Positions 17,238 to 28,337 of a stretch of DNA of 64,000 bases are shown one piece after another. Position numbers and translations under genes: made by a program. The stretch is from NCBI RefSeq assembly GCF_900156165.1, contig NZ_FTMY01000002.1, forward strand, positions 1 through 64,000, in the 5' to 3' direction. The notes under the pieces were generated by a model. The model ran no database searches. It worked only from the letters and a program-made list of their open reading frames with translations, and was not told where the DNA came from. The DNA is from Pseudacidovorax sp. RU35E. Its GTDB lineage: Bacteria > Pseudomonadota > Gammaproteobacteria > Burkholderiales > Burkholderiaceae_C. Position 1 is the first letter of the stretch. Every line of letters starts with the position of its first letter.

Positions 17238-18347
17238 ATGTCCGACGCACTCATCCCCGTTCACGCCATCAAGGGCCGCGGCGCCGCCACGCGCCTGGCC
17301 CATCGCTTCTCCCGCGACGAGCGCAGCGCATTCGACGATGGATGGCCGGATGCACCGGCGTCTCCTGAGGAGGGCGGCGCGGGCACTGGAGCAGGACGCC
17401 CGCCGCCCGCCACCGAGATCCGTTTCGAGGATGCCCGCTCCGCCCTCAGCGAGAACGACTCGCCCGACATCTCCTTCGACCGCTCGCTCAATCCCTATCG
17501 CGGCTGCGAGCACGGCTGCATCTACTGCTTCGCCCGACCCACGCACAGCTACCTCGACCTGTCGCCGGGCCTGGACTTCGAAACCAAGCTGATCGCCAAG
17601 CGCAACATCGCGCAGGTGCTGCGCGGCGAACTGGGCCGCCGCGGCTACCGGCCCTCGCACATCGCCATCGGCACCGCGACCGACTGCTACCAGCCCATCG
17701 AGCGCGAACTGCGCCTCACCCGCTCGGTCATCGAGGTGCTGCAGGCGGCGCAGCACCCGTTCGCGCTGGTGACCAAGTCCAGCGGCGTCGAGCGCGACCT
17801 CGACCTGATCGCGCCCATGGCGGCGCAGCGCCTCGCCGCCGTCTACGTCACCGTCACCACGCTCGACGCCGACCTGGCCCGCCGGCTGGAGCCGCGCGCC
17901 GCCTCGCCCGCGCGTCGACTGCGGACCATCCGTACCCTGGCCGAGGCGGGCGTGCCGGTGGGTGTGAGCGTCGCGCCGCAGATCCCTTTCCTCAACGACG
18001 ACCTGGAGCAGGTGCTCGAGGCCGCCTGGCAGGCTGGCGCGCGCAGCGCCTTCTACACGGTCATCCGCCTGCCGTGGGAGGTTGCGCCGCTGTTCAAGGA
18101 ATGGCTGTCGCTGCACTACCCGCAGCGCGCGGCCCGGGTGATGGCGCGCATCCAGGACATGCGCGGTGGCAAGGACTACGACGCCGACTTCGCCAGCCGC
18201 ATGAAGGGCAGCGGCCTGTGGGCGGAGCTGGTGGCGCAGCGCTTTGCCAAGGCCACGGCGCGACTGGGCTTCAACCGCGAGCGCATCGGCATGGACACCT
18301 CGCTGTTCCGGCCCCCGGGTGCCGAGGGGCAGGGCAGCCTGTTCTGA
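17238..18347 (+). CDS. PA0069-family radical SAM protein (SplB-like), probably SOS-regulated
   Basis: A 369-aa protein of COG1533, the group that includes spore photoproduct lyase. The radical-SAM cluster motif is CEHGCIYC (Cys90, Cys94, Cys97) preceded by SFDRSLNPYRG, and the core barrel continues with GTATDCYQPIERELRLTRSVIE and TKSSGVERDLDL. The closest named family is Pseudomonas PA0069. The ATG at 17238 (MSDALIPVHAIKGRGAA) is preferred, because one at 17196 would fall a single base after the LexA box and leave no room for a promoter. The box suggests induction by DNA damage; a DNA-repair or damage-response role is inferred, since no substrate is established for this family as far as I know. 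Confidence 0.88.
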   Translation: MSDALIPVHAIKGRGAATRLAHRFSRDERSAFDDGWPDAPASPEEGGAGTGAGRPPPATEIRFEDARSALSENDSPDISFDRSLNPYRGCEHGCIYCFARPTHSYLDLSPGLDFETKLIAKRNIAQVLRGELGRRGYRPSHIAIGTATDCYQPIERELRLTRSVIEVLQAAQHPFALVTKSSGVERDLDLIAPMAAQRLAAVYVTVTTLDADLARRLEPRAASPARRLRTIRTLAEAGVPVGVSVAPQIPFLNDDLEQVLEAAWQAGARSAFYTVIRLPWEVAPLFKEWLSLHYPQRAARVMARIQDMRGGKDYDADFASRMKGSGLWAELVAQRFAKATARLGFNRERIGMDTSLFRPPGAEGQGSLF

Positions 18348-18372
18348 GCGGCCGTCGTGCAGCGGCGCCGCG

Positions 18373-18816
18373 TCAGCGTTTGGTCTTGCGGGGCGCAGCT
18401 GAGGTGGCCGGCGTCCTGCCCCGCGCTCGTGCGGGCTTGGCCTGATGGGCGCGCAGCGCCGCCTCATAGGCGAGCCGACCCCAGTGCAGGGCCTGTTCCG
18501 TGTCGTCGAAGATCGTCTCCGGCGCCTGCCGGAAGGAGGTGAGGGTGGCGGGCCGTCCCTCGCGCTGGTAGCTGAAGGCGGGCAGGCCGAGCGCGTCGAA
18601 TTCGGTCTGGCTGGCCGCGTCGGCCTTCAGATAGAGCGTGTCGCGCACCACCAGCGCCAGCATCACGTCCTGGTGATAGAGACCATGGCCGCCGAACATC
18701 CGGCGCGCCTCGACACGGCCCAAGGGGGAGAAGACTTCGTGCAGGCTCTGCACGAACAGGCTGGGCGACCGGCCCGGCGCGCCCGTGCTGCGGGGGCGAG
18801 CCGGGCGCTGCGTCAT
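18373..18816 (-). CDS. TfoX/Sxy N-terminal-domain protein
   Basis: A 147-aa protein holding one TfoX N-terminal domain: FVQSLHEVFSPLGRVEARRMFGGHGLY, then DVMLALVVRDTLYLKAD and FSYQREGRPATLTSFRQAP. Gammaproteobacterial TfoX/Sxy has an additional C-terminal domain and drives competence genes; this protein lacks it and ends in an Arg/Lys-rich tail (KPARARGRTP, RKTKR). Single-domain members are common in Proteobacteria with no known role. The start at 18816 overlaps the stop of the DM13 gene upstream (ATGA), so the two are coupled. Confidence 0.82.
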   Translation of the reverse strand: MTQRPARPRSTGAPGRSPSLFVQSLHEVFSPLGRVEARRMFGGHGLYHQDVMLALVVRDTLYLKADAASQTEFDALGLPAFSYQREGRPATLTSFRQAPETIFDDTEQALHWGRLAYEAALRAHQAKPARARGRTPATSAAPRKTKR

Positions 18817-19391
18817 GGGGTCTGCCGCGCGGCAGGGGCGCCTGGCGAGGCCGGTGCGGCGGGCGCCGCGTCCGGGTTGCGATAGCGGGCCGCGCCGATG
18901 AACTTGCCGAAGGCCTCGCACCAGATCACCACCGTCGTGTAGCTGCCGATGTCCGCGGTGGCCGGCATCGTGACGATGAAGTTGTCGAAGGTGCGCACCT
19001 GCCCGACCTGCACCATTTCGCCGCGGTGCTGCTCGAACTCCTCGCTCGTCTGCACGAAGGTGGGTGAGAGGTACAGCCGATAGTCCGGCCCGGGTGCCAC
19101 CGAGCCGCGCAGGGCGATGGCCCAGGGCCCCACCATCAACTCGCCGTGGGCCCAGTGCAGCAGGTCACTGCCTTTGAGGTCGCTACGCATTTCCACCTTG
19201 TAGGCGGCCTGCGCCGCCACGGTGCCGATTTGCGCCTCGCTGGGTGTGGGCGGCGCGATGAGGATGGGCAGCCAATAGATGCCGAGTCCCGTGCCCAGCA
19301 CCAGGCCGACGAGCAGTGCGAGGCCGTGGGTCAGCAGACGGACGGGAAGGCGGCGCGCGCCGGTGCGCGGCGGCGGAACGGAGGGTGTCAT
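18813..19391 (-). CDS. Membrane-anchored DM13-domain protein
   Basis: A 192-aa protein with one N-terminal membrane segment (about residues 20-45, LLTHGLALLVGLVLGTGLGIYWL) followed by an extracytoplasmic DM13 domain, about 60-170. Family marks are LHWAHGELMV, YRLYLSPTFV, VGQVRTFDNFIVTMPA and the end VIWCEAFGKFIGAARY with its conserved Cys. DM13 domains are proposed to take part in redox or electron transfer through that Cys; this is a prediction for the family. The C-tail is Ala/Pro-rich. The ATG at 19391 was chosen because upstream residues are Arg-rich and unlike a membrane protein. It precedes the TfoX-like gene with a 4-base overlap. Confidence 0.82.
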   Translation of the reverse strand: MTPSVPPPRTGARRLPVRLLTHGLALLVGLVLGTGLGIYWLPILIAPPTPSEAQIGTVAAQAAYKVEMRSDLKGSDLLHWAHGELMVGPWAIALRGSVAPGPDYRLYLSPTFVQTSEEFEQHRGEMVQVGQVRTFDNFIVTMPATADIGSYTTVVIWCEAFGKFIGAARYRNPDAAPAAPASPGAPAARQTP

Positions 19392-19587
19392 GCGGGGGGA
19401 ACGGGAGGCGCAGGCGGGGCGCGGCAGCGAGCCACGCGGATGGCGGGCGATTCTATGCAAGCGTTGCGCCACGGCCCCGACCATCCCCGTTTGCGTGCGG
19501 CGTCGCCGGATGCAAGGCAAGCGGGCGACATCGCCGCGCCGCCGGCCCGGCTATCCTGCCGCGCCTTGCATTGTTGCCACCTCCGCC

Positions 19588-19989
19588 ATGACCGACATCG
19601 AACTCCACACCCAGCCGCTGCTGCGCGCCATCGGCTTCGAGCGCCTGCTCGCGAGCGACCCGCAGGGCCGTGCCCGGGTACGCTTCACGCCGCGCCCTGA
19701 GTTCGCCCACACGGAAGGCACCGTGGTGCAGGGAGGCTTCGTCACGGCCTGGCTGGACAACGCCATGGCCTTCGCCGTGTTCTCGCGCGAGCGCGGCGTG
19801 GGCTTGGCCTCGCTCGAGATCAAGACCAGCTTTCTCGAAGCCGTACGCGTGGCGCCCGTGGAGGCCGAGGCGCGGGTGATCCGCTGGGGCGGCAGCGTGG
19901 TCTTCCTGGAGGCCGAGCTGTTCGACGAAGCCGGGCGCCTGTTGGCGCGCGCATCGTCCACCGGCAAGCTGTTGCGTCCCCGCGGCTGA
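19588..19989 (+). CDS. PaaI-type hotdog-fold thioesterase
   Basis: A 133-aa hotdog-fold protein of the PaaI/YigI group of acyl-CoA thioesterases. The active-site region HTEGTVVQGGFVTAWLDNAMAFAV gives the family's acidic residue on the central helix, followed by LEIKTSFLEAV and VEAEARVIRWGGSVVFLEAEL. It probably acts as a homotetramer in the cytosol on a CoA thioester that cannot be named. The ATG at 19588 gives a normal length. It stands alone: the DM13 gene is divergent, and aroQ starts 112 bases further on. Confidence 0.83.
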   Translation: MTDIELHTQPLLRAIGFERLLASDPQGRARVRFTPRPEFAHTEGTVVQGGFVTAWLDNAMAFAVFSRERGVGLASLEIKTSFLEAVRVAPVEAEARVIRWGGSVVFLEAELFDEAGRLLARASSTGKLLRPRG

Positions 19990-20101
19990 GCATTCCGGTC
20001 GAGGGCGGCTCGCGTCGGTTTGGCAGGGCGAGGCGGCGGTCGGGCCAGCTATTTAAGATGCCGCACTCCTTTTCCCATGGCGCACTTCGCAGAGACCTCG
20101 C

Positions 20102-20551
20102 ATGAAGAAGATCCTTGTCCTGAACGGCCCCAACCTCAACCTGCTGGGCACGCGCGAGCCCGCGCAGTACGGCCACGAAACCCTGGCCGATGTCGAACGC
20201 ATGTGCGCCGAGGCGGGCTCCGCGCTGGGTGTCGAGATCGAATGCCGCCAGTCCAACCACGAAGGCGTGCTGATCGACTGGATCCACGAGGCCGGCCGCG
20301 AGGTCGCCGCCGGCCGCATGCTGGGCGTGGTGATGAACCCGGGCGCCTATACCCACACCTCCATCGCGCTGCATGACGCCATCAAGGGCGCGAGCGTGCC
20401 GCTGATCGAGCTGCACATCTCGAATGTGCATGCCCGCGAATCCTTCCGCCACCACTCCTACATCTCGCCCGCGGCGCGCGGCATCATCGTCGGCCTGGGC
20501 GTGAAGGGCTATCCGCTGGCCATCGAGGCCCTGGTGCGCGTCAGCAGCTGA
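20102..20551 (+). CDS. aroQ: Type II 3-dehydroquinate dehydratase
   Basis: A 149-aa shikimate-pathway enzyme that removes water from 3-dehydroquinate. The sequence is a textbook type II enzyme: [17 protein letters not shown] with the catalytic Tyr23, [31 protein letters not shown] and [17 protein letters not shown] with the catalytic His. It forms dodecamers in known cases. In many betaproteobacteria aroQ lies before accB-accC; here a convergent exporter gene begins one base after its stop instead, so that arrangement is not kept. Confidence 0.95.
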   Translation: MKKILVLNGPNLNLLGTREPAQYGHETLADVERMCAEAGSALGVEIECRQSNHEGVLIDWIHEAGREVAAGRMLGVVMNPGAYTHTSIALHDAIKGASVPLIELHISNVHARESFRHHSYISPAARGIIVGLGVKGYPLAIEALVRVSS

Positions 20552-20552
20552 T

Positions 20553-21827
20553 TCAGGACTCCAGCTTCGTCGTCGCTTCGACGGGGAGCGTTTCCGCCAC
20601 CGACGTGGTGTCGCGGCCGATCTCCGGCCAGCGGTGGTGCAGCCAGGTCCACGCCACCAGGCCCACGCCCATCATGAGCAGCGATGACAGCGCCATCGCC
20701 ATCGGCGAATCCATGACCAGCGGCGCGATCAGGCCCGCCACCACGCCATTGGCGGTGGAGCCGATCACTGCCTGCAGCGACGAGGCCATGCCGCGGCGCG
20801 TCGGATGCAGATCCAGCACCAGCAGCGTCACCACCGGCACCATCAGCGCCCAGCCGAAGCCGAACACCGCCAGCGGCCATAGCGCCCACCAGGCCTGCGG
20901 CACCAGCAGCGCATTGGCCACCACGTTGACCACCGAGGTCAGCAGCATCACGACGAAGCCGTCGCGGATCTGCCGCTTGGGCCTGGCCTTGCCCGCCATG
21001 CGGCCGCTGGCCCAGGCGCCCAGCATGACGCCGCCGATGTTGAGGAGGAAGAACCAGAAGAACTGCGTGGGTGCGAGGCCCAGGTGGTCGCCCAGGAAGG
21101 CGGGCGCCGCCAGCACATAGAGGAAGAGCCCGTTGAAGGGCACACCGCTGGCCAGCGCCAGCAGCAGGAAGCGCGGGTCGAAGCACAGCTGCCAGTAGCC
21201 GCGCATCAGGTCGCGCACCGCGAAGGGCTGGCGCTGGCTTGTGTGCAGGGTCTCGGGCAGCAGCTTCCAGTTGGCCGCCAGCAGCACGATGCCCACGGCC
21301 ACGAGGAACCAGAAGATGCTGTGCCAGCCCGCATGCACGAACAGGAAGCCGCCGATGATCGGTGCGATGGCCGGCGCCAGGCCGAAGTAGATGGTGATCT
21401 GCGCCATCACCTTCTGCGCGTCGGCGGGCGGGAACATGTCGCGCACCACCGCACGCGAGACCACGATGCCCGCGCCCGTCGACAGGCCCTGCAGGGCGCG
21501 GAAGAACACCAGCTGTCCGATGGTCTGCGACAGCGCACAGCCCAGCGAGGCCAGCGTGAAGACCAGCAGGCCCCACAGCACCACGGGGCGGCGGCCGAAG
21601 CTGTCCGACAGCGCTCCGTGGAACAGGTTCATGAAGGCGAAGCCGAACAGGTAGGCCGACAGCGTCTGCTGCATCTCGGTGGGCGTCGCGCCGATGGAGC
21701 GCGCGATGCCCGAGAAGGCCGGGATGTAGGTGTCGATGGAGAAAGGCCCGAGCATGCCCAGCACCGCCAGCAGGATGGCCAGGGCCCAGCGCGGCGCTCG
21801 CCAGAGTTGGTTGGCATCGGGATTCAT
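20553..21827 (-). CDS. Bcr/CflA-family MFS drug exporter
   Basis: A 424-aa 12-helix exporter of the DHA1 group. Marks include ILLAVLGMLGPFSIDTYIPAF in helix 1, NLFHGALSDSFGRRPVVLWG (motif A), the ALQGLSTGAGIVVSRAVVRDMFP stretch typical of Bcr/CflA, and a GVMLGAWASG segment in the second half. Relatives export bicyclomycin, chloramphenicol or other compounds; the substrate here is unknown. It lies downstream of rpoD on the same strand beyond a terminator, and converges on aroQ with one base between stops. Confidence 0.88.
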   Translation of the reverse strand: MNPDANQLWRAPRWALAILLAVLGMLGPFSIDTYIPAFSGIARSIGATPTEMQQTLSAYLFGFAFMNLFHGALSDSFGRRPVVLWGLLVFTLASLGCALSQTIGQLVFFRALQGLSTGAGIVVSRAVVRDMFPPADAQKVMAQITIYFGLAPAIAPIIGGFLFVHAGWHSIFWFLVAVGIVLLAANWKLLPETLHTSQRQPFAVRDLMRGYWQLCFDPRFLLLALASGVPFNGLFLYVLAAPAFLGDHLGLAPTQFFWFFLLNIGGVMLGAWASGRMAGKARPKRQIRDGFVVMLLTSVVNVVANALLVPQAWWALWPLAVFGFGWALMVPVVTLLVLDLHPTRRGMASSLQAVIGSTANGVVAGLIAPLVMDSPMAMALSSLLMMGVGLVAWTWLHHRWPEIGRDTTSVAETLPVEATTKLES

Positions 21828-21900
21828 GCGTGTCTCTTTCCTTCTGTCTGCCTGGTCTTGCCCGGCGGGCTACCTCTCGCACGTTGCAAGGGCAGCCAAT

Positions 21901-21938
21901 GAAAACGGCGCCCCAGCCCTAGAAGGCCGCGGGCGCCG
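21901..21938 (-). terminator. Intrinsic terminator of rpoD
   Basis: Read on the minus strand, an 8-bp stem (CGGCGCCC / GGGCGCCG) is followed by TTTTC. It starts 26 bases after the rpoD stop and separates rpoD from the MFS gene. Confidence 0.72.
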
Positions 21939-21963
21939 CGTCAGCGGGGCGCGTCGGACGCGC

Positions 21964-24372
<2,409 letters not shown>

Positions 24373-24448
24373 AGAACCCCTGGGCCCGTGAGGACCCACA
24401 GAAAGAAATTGAATCAACAGGCGCCGTCAGGCCGGCGCGGCGAGAGAG

Positions 24449-24482
24449 TGCCGATGAGGACGCGGGGACCGCGCTATCGGCA
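24449..24482 (-). promoter_or_regulatory. Stem-loop in the rpoD 5' leader
   Basis: TGCCGAT (24449-24455) pairs with ATCGGCA (24476-24482), and inside it CGCGG (24461-24465) pairs with CCGCG (24469-24473) around a 3-base loop. The result is a 12-bp interrupted hairpin about 80 bases before the rpoD start. It has no U-tract, so it is not a simple terminator. A role in message stability or translation is only a suggestion. Confidence 0.4.
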
Positions 24483-24615
24483 CGCCAGGCAAGATGGGGG
24501 GGCGAACATTTGGAATGCAAGCCCTTGCGGAAGAAAGAAGGCCGGTCGTGCACGGGGGCATCGGTGGGCCAGGGTCCGGAGGTGCTGCTGTCGCTCTTGC
24601 CGAGACGAGCCGGGG

Positions 24616-24621
24616 ATTATA
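24616..24621 (-). promoter_or_regulatory. Candidate -10 element for rpoD
   Basis: The minus strand reads TATAAT here, a perfect -10 hexamer in otherwise GC-rich DNA, about 245 bases upstream of the rpoD start. The -35 at 17-bp spacing is poor, although a TTGACA occurs 4 bases upstream of the hexamer and cannot serve it. Confidence 0.4.
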
Positions 24622-24706
24622 CCTTTGTCAATCAATTCCTACGCTGTTTGCGGGGGAATGACTGCGCGACATGCGTGGCGCCTGCTTGTGAACGGAGGGC
24701 TGTCGC

Positions 24707-26623
24707 TCAACCAGCGCGCTGCTTCTTCTCGAGCGCCAGGCGGCGGGTCAGCAGTTCCCGATAGCGCGCCAGTGCCTGCGGATCGCGGCCGGCGGCGGCG
24801 ATGGCTTCGGTTTCCTGCGTCTTGAGCTGCTCGATGAGCATGCGGTCGAGCAGGTCGCGCAGTTCGGCATCCCATTCAGCATCGGTTGCGGTGCCGGCCG
24901 GCCCGGCCATCAGACGCACCGCGAGCTCCTCGAAAGCCTGGCCGGCCATGTCGGCGCGCAGTTGCGGCCATTCGAGGGGACCGTATTCGTGCAGACAGCT
25001 TTCCAGCCACGCGAACAGCGGGCCGTGCGGCGGCGGCAGGCTGCACAGCAGGGTGTGTTCCTCGCCGGACAGGTGCTCCCAGGTTGCCAGCCGCTCCAGC
25101 ATCAGCCGCGCGGCATGGTCCGCGCGGCTGGCCGGTTTGGGGCGCGGGCCCGCGGGCCGGGGCGGCGCCGATAGGAAAGGCCGCTTGCCGCCGCGACGTT
25201 GCTGCGACCAGCGCGGCTGCGCCGGCGTGCCGTCATCCCAGTTCGGGGGCATCGACTCGCCATGGACGTCCTGTGACGCGTGCTCGTCGCGGGAGGCGGC
25301 GGGCGAGGGCGGTGGCGTCTGCCCGGCCCACAGGGCCTGGAGCCCCGCCGGTTCCAGATGCGCCGCCTGGGCGATCTCGGCCAGCAACTGCTGGCGCAGC
25401 GCGCCTTCGGGCAGGGCCTGCCACAGCGGCCGCGCCTGGCTCGCCATGCGGGCGCGGCCTTCGGCGCTGCCCAGCTCGCAGCCTTCGCGCGCTGCTTCGA
25501 GCAGAAAGCGGCTGAGCGGCACGGCCTGCGCCACGGCCCGGGCGAAGGCCTCCTCGCCGTTCTCGCGGATGAAGCTGTCGGGGTCGTGCTCCTCGGGCAG
25601 GAAGAGGAACTTGACGCTGCGCACGTCGGTGGCGTGGGGCAGCGCGGCCTCCAGCGCCTTGCGGGCGGCGCGGCGGCCGGCGGCGTCGCCGTCGAAGCTG
25701 AACACCACCGAATCGGTGAAGCGGAACAGCTTGTGCACATGGTCGTCGGTACAGGCCGTGCCCAGCGTGGCCACCGCGTTGGGAAAGCCGAGCTGGGCCA
25801 GCGCCACCACGTCCATGTAGCCCTCGGTGACCAGCGCGTAGCCCTGGTCGCGCAGGGCGGTGCGGGCCTCGAACAGGCCGTAGAGCTCGCGGCCCTTGCT
25901 GAAGACCGGCGTCTCGGGCGAATTGAGGTACTTGGGCTTCTCGTCGCCCAGCACCCGGCCGCCGAAGCCGATGCATTCGCCCTTGACGTTGCGGATCGGG
26001 AACATCACCCGGTCGCGGAAGCGGTCGTAGCGCTTGCCGTCCTCGCCTTCCTCGCTGGCGATCACCAGGCCGCTCTCGACCAGCAGCGCGTCGGCGTAGT
26101 CCGGAAAGACGCTGGCCAGCGCCCGCCAGCCCTCGGGCGCGTAGCCCAGCCCGAAGCGCTTGGCGATGGCGCCCGAGACGCCGCGGCGCTTGAGGTAGTC
26201 CACGGCGCGGGGCGAATCTCGCAGCAGCCGGCGGTAGGCGTCGCCAGCCTTCTCCAGCACGTCGGTGAGCGTGGCCTGGCGCTCGCGGCGGGCGGCCACC
26301 TGGGCTTTCTGCTCGGGCGAGAGCGGGTCGTCGTCGGGCACCTGCAGGCCGTACTGGCCGGCGAGGTCCTGCACCGCGTCGCGAAAACCCACGCCCGTGT
26401 GCTCCATCAGGAAGCGGATCGCATCGCCATGGGCTCCGCAGCCGAAGCAGTGATAGAACTGCTTCGTCGGGCTGACCGAGAAGGACGGCGACTTCTCGCC
26501 ATGAAAGGGGCACAGCCCCATGAAGTTGGCGCCGCCCTTCTTGAGCTGCACATGCCGCCCGACGATCTCGACGATGTCGGTGCGGGTGAGCAGTTCCTGG
26601 ATGAAGGATTCGGGGATGGCCAT
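24707..26623 (-). CDS. dnaG: DNA primase
   Basis: A 638-aa replicative primase that lays RNA primers with DnaB. The zinc ribbon is CPFHGEKSPSF (Cys38, His41) with CFGCG (Cys59, Cys62). The TOPRIM core has LVTEGYMDV and VFSFDGDAAGRRAARKA. A Pro-rich linker (about 430-500) leads to a C-terminal helicase-binding domain. The start at 26623 gives the standard MAIPESFIQELLTRTDIVEIVG opening. There is no Shine-Dalgarno sequence before it, and a terminator hairpin with a U-run ends only about 17 bases upstream, both consistent with low expression. Unlike the E. coli order, no rpsU precedes it; an SDR gene does. Confidence 0.96.
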   Translation of the reverse strand: MAIPESFIQELLTRTDIVEIVGRHVQLKKGGANFMGLCPFHGEKSPSFSVSPTKQFYHCFGCGAHGDAIRFLMEHTGVGFRDAVQDLAGQYGLQVPDDDPLSPEQKAQVAARRERQATLTDVLEKAGDAYRRLLRDSPRAVDYLKRRGVSGAIAKRFGLGYAPEGWRALASVFPDYADALLVESGLVIASEEGEDGKRYDRFRDRVMFPIRNVKGECIGFGGRVLGDEKPKYLNSPETPVFSKGRELYGLFEARTALRDQGYALVTEGYMDVVALAQLGFPNAVATLGTACTDDHVHKLFRFTDSVVFSFDGDAAGRRAARKALEAALPHATDVRSVKFLFLPEEHDPDSFIRENGEEAFARAVAQAVPLSRFLLEAAREGCELGSAEGRARMASQARPLWQALPEGALRQQLLAEIAQAAHLEPAGLQALWAGQTPPPSPAASRDEHASQDVHGESMPPNWDDGTPAQPRWSQQRRGGKRPFLSAPPRPAGPRPKPASRADHAARLMLERLATWEHLSGEEHTLLCSLPPPHGPLFAWLESCLHEYGPLEWPQLRADMAGQAFEELAVRLMAGPAGTATDAEWDAELRDLLDRMLIEQLKTQETEAIAAAGRDPQALARYRELLTRRLALEKKQRAG

Positions 26624-26640
26624 GCGACGAGAACCAATGA

Positions 26641-26672
26641 AAAAGGGGCGCCTCCCTGCGGATGGCGCCCCC
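26641..26672 (-). terminator. Intrinsic terminator between the SDR gene and dnaG
   Basis: Read on the minus strand, GGGGCGCC pairs with GGCGCCCC (8 bp), followed directly by CTTTTTC-type U-run. It lies about 50 bases after the SDR stop and 17 bases before the dnaG start. Confidence 0.75.
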
Positions 26673-26724
26673 TCGGGCGAGACGGAAGTATCGGCGAAAA
26701 GCCGTCAACCCGGCCCGGTCAGGG

Positions 26725-27483
<759 letters not shown>

Positions 27484-27549
27484 GGATGCTGTCTCCTTGT
27501 TGCGGGCAAAACCGCCATGATAGGAGCGGGCCGCTGGCAGGCGCGGACG

Positions 27550-27574
27550 AAAAAAAGCCCCGCCGAGGCGGGGC
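27550..27574 (-). terminator. Intrinsic terminator of the phasin gene
   Basis: On the minus strand, GCCCCGCC and GGCGGGGC form an 8-bp stem with a 2-base loop (in practice 7 bp with 4), followed by TTTTTTT. It lies 44 bases after the phasin stop and before the SDR gene. Confidence 0.85.
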
Positions 27575-27617
27575 CGAATGGATCCCGTGAGGACCCAAGG
27601 AGACAACCTGCAATGAA

Positions 27618-28175
27618 TCAGCGCTTGGCGGTGGCCGTCTTCGTGGCGGTCTTGGCGGCGTTCATGGCCTGCGTCGAGACGGCGTTGAAGTTGGCTTCGG
27701 CCACGTCGGAGGCCTGCTTGACGGCCTTTTGCACGGATTCGAAGGCGTTATTGGCGGCAGCCACGGCGCTCTTCATCATGGCGACGGCGGTTTCGGAGCC
27801 AGCGGGGGCGTTCTTGGCGGCGCTGTCGATCAGGCCGACCATGGCTTGCTGGGCTTCCACGGCCTTGCTTTCGAAGGCCTTGGTGAACTCGGCGCTGGTG
27901 CCCTGGGCGATCTCGTACAGGTGGCGGCTGTAGGCGGCGGTCTTTTCGGCCATCGGCTGCATCATGCTGGCTTGCAGGGCCAGCAGTTCCTGCGCGTCCT
28001 TGGCGCCCAACACGGCGTGGGCGCTGCCAGCGGCCTCGCTCAGGGCAGCCTTGGAGGCGGTCACATTCAGCTCGATGAGCTTTTCCATGCCTTCGAAGGC
28101 CTTGGTCGTCAGACCGAACAGCGTGTCGATGTTGGCCTTTTGGACGGCGATGATCTGGTCGGCGGTGAGTGCCAT
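27618..28175 (-). CDS. phaP: Phasin (PHB granule-associated protein)
   Basis: A 185-aa alpha-helical amphipathic protein that coats polyhydroxybutyrate granules. It opens [46 protein letters not shown] (kept in the phasin_2 family), continues with [23 protein letters not shown], and ends in an Ala/Lys/Thr-rich tail. No cysteine and no membrane segment. GGAGG lies before the ATG at 28175. The upstream DNA holds two CTGC-type inverted repeats that could bind the PHB sensor PhaR. A strong terminator follows. Divergent from a thioesterase gene. Confidence 0.9.
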   Translation of the reverse strand: MALTADQIIAVQKANIDTLFGLTTKAFEGMEKLIELNVTASKAALSEAAGSAHAVLGAKDAQELLALQASMMQPMAEKTAAYSRHLYEIAQGTSAEFTKAFESKAVEAQQAMVGLIDSAAKNAPAGSETAVAMMKSAVAAANNAFESVQKAVKQASDVAEANFNAVSTQAMNAAKTATKTATAKR

Positions 28176-28205
28176 GGTGGGCTCCTGGAGGTGGTTGAAG
28201 TGGGG

Positions 28206-28228
28206 TTGCAGCTTTTGCTGCGCTGCAA
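28206..28228. promoter_or_regulatory. CTGC-type inverted repeat upstream of phasin, candidate PhaR site 1
   Basis: TTGCAGC (28206-28212) and GCTGCAA (28222-28228) are perfect inverted copies with a 9-base spacer. It sits 31 bases upstream of the phasin start. CTGC-rich sites are known to bind PhaR in some PHB producers; the assignment here is by position and composition. Confidence 0.45.
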
Positions 28229-28274
28229 CATGGGATGAAGTATGGCAGCAGCGCCGGCCAATCTCAAGGCGTTT

Positions 28275-28289
28275 TGCTGCGATGCAGCA
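28275..28289. promoter_or_regulatory. CTGC-type inverted repeat, candidate PhaR site 2
   Basis: TGCTGC-GAT-GCAGCA is a perfect 6-bp inverted repeat about 100 bases upstream of the phasin start and 49 bases before the divergent thioesterase start. With site 1 it would make a two-operator promoter. Confidence 0.42.
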
Positions 28290-28337
28290 TTTTTAGGTGA
28301 CAGCCCCTATTCGGGGTGCCCGGCAGAATCGGCCGCC

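Larger units (their letters stand above)
24373..24706. other. dnaG-rpoD intergenic region / rpoD leader
   Basis: These 334 bases hold the likely rpoD promoter and a long untranslated leader. I see a consensus minus-strand -10 hexamer and a stem-loop (listed separately) and no coding pattern. No clear terminator for dnaG is visible, so some rpoD message could come from read-through. Confidence 0.55.
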
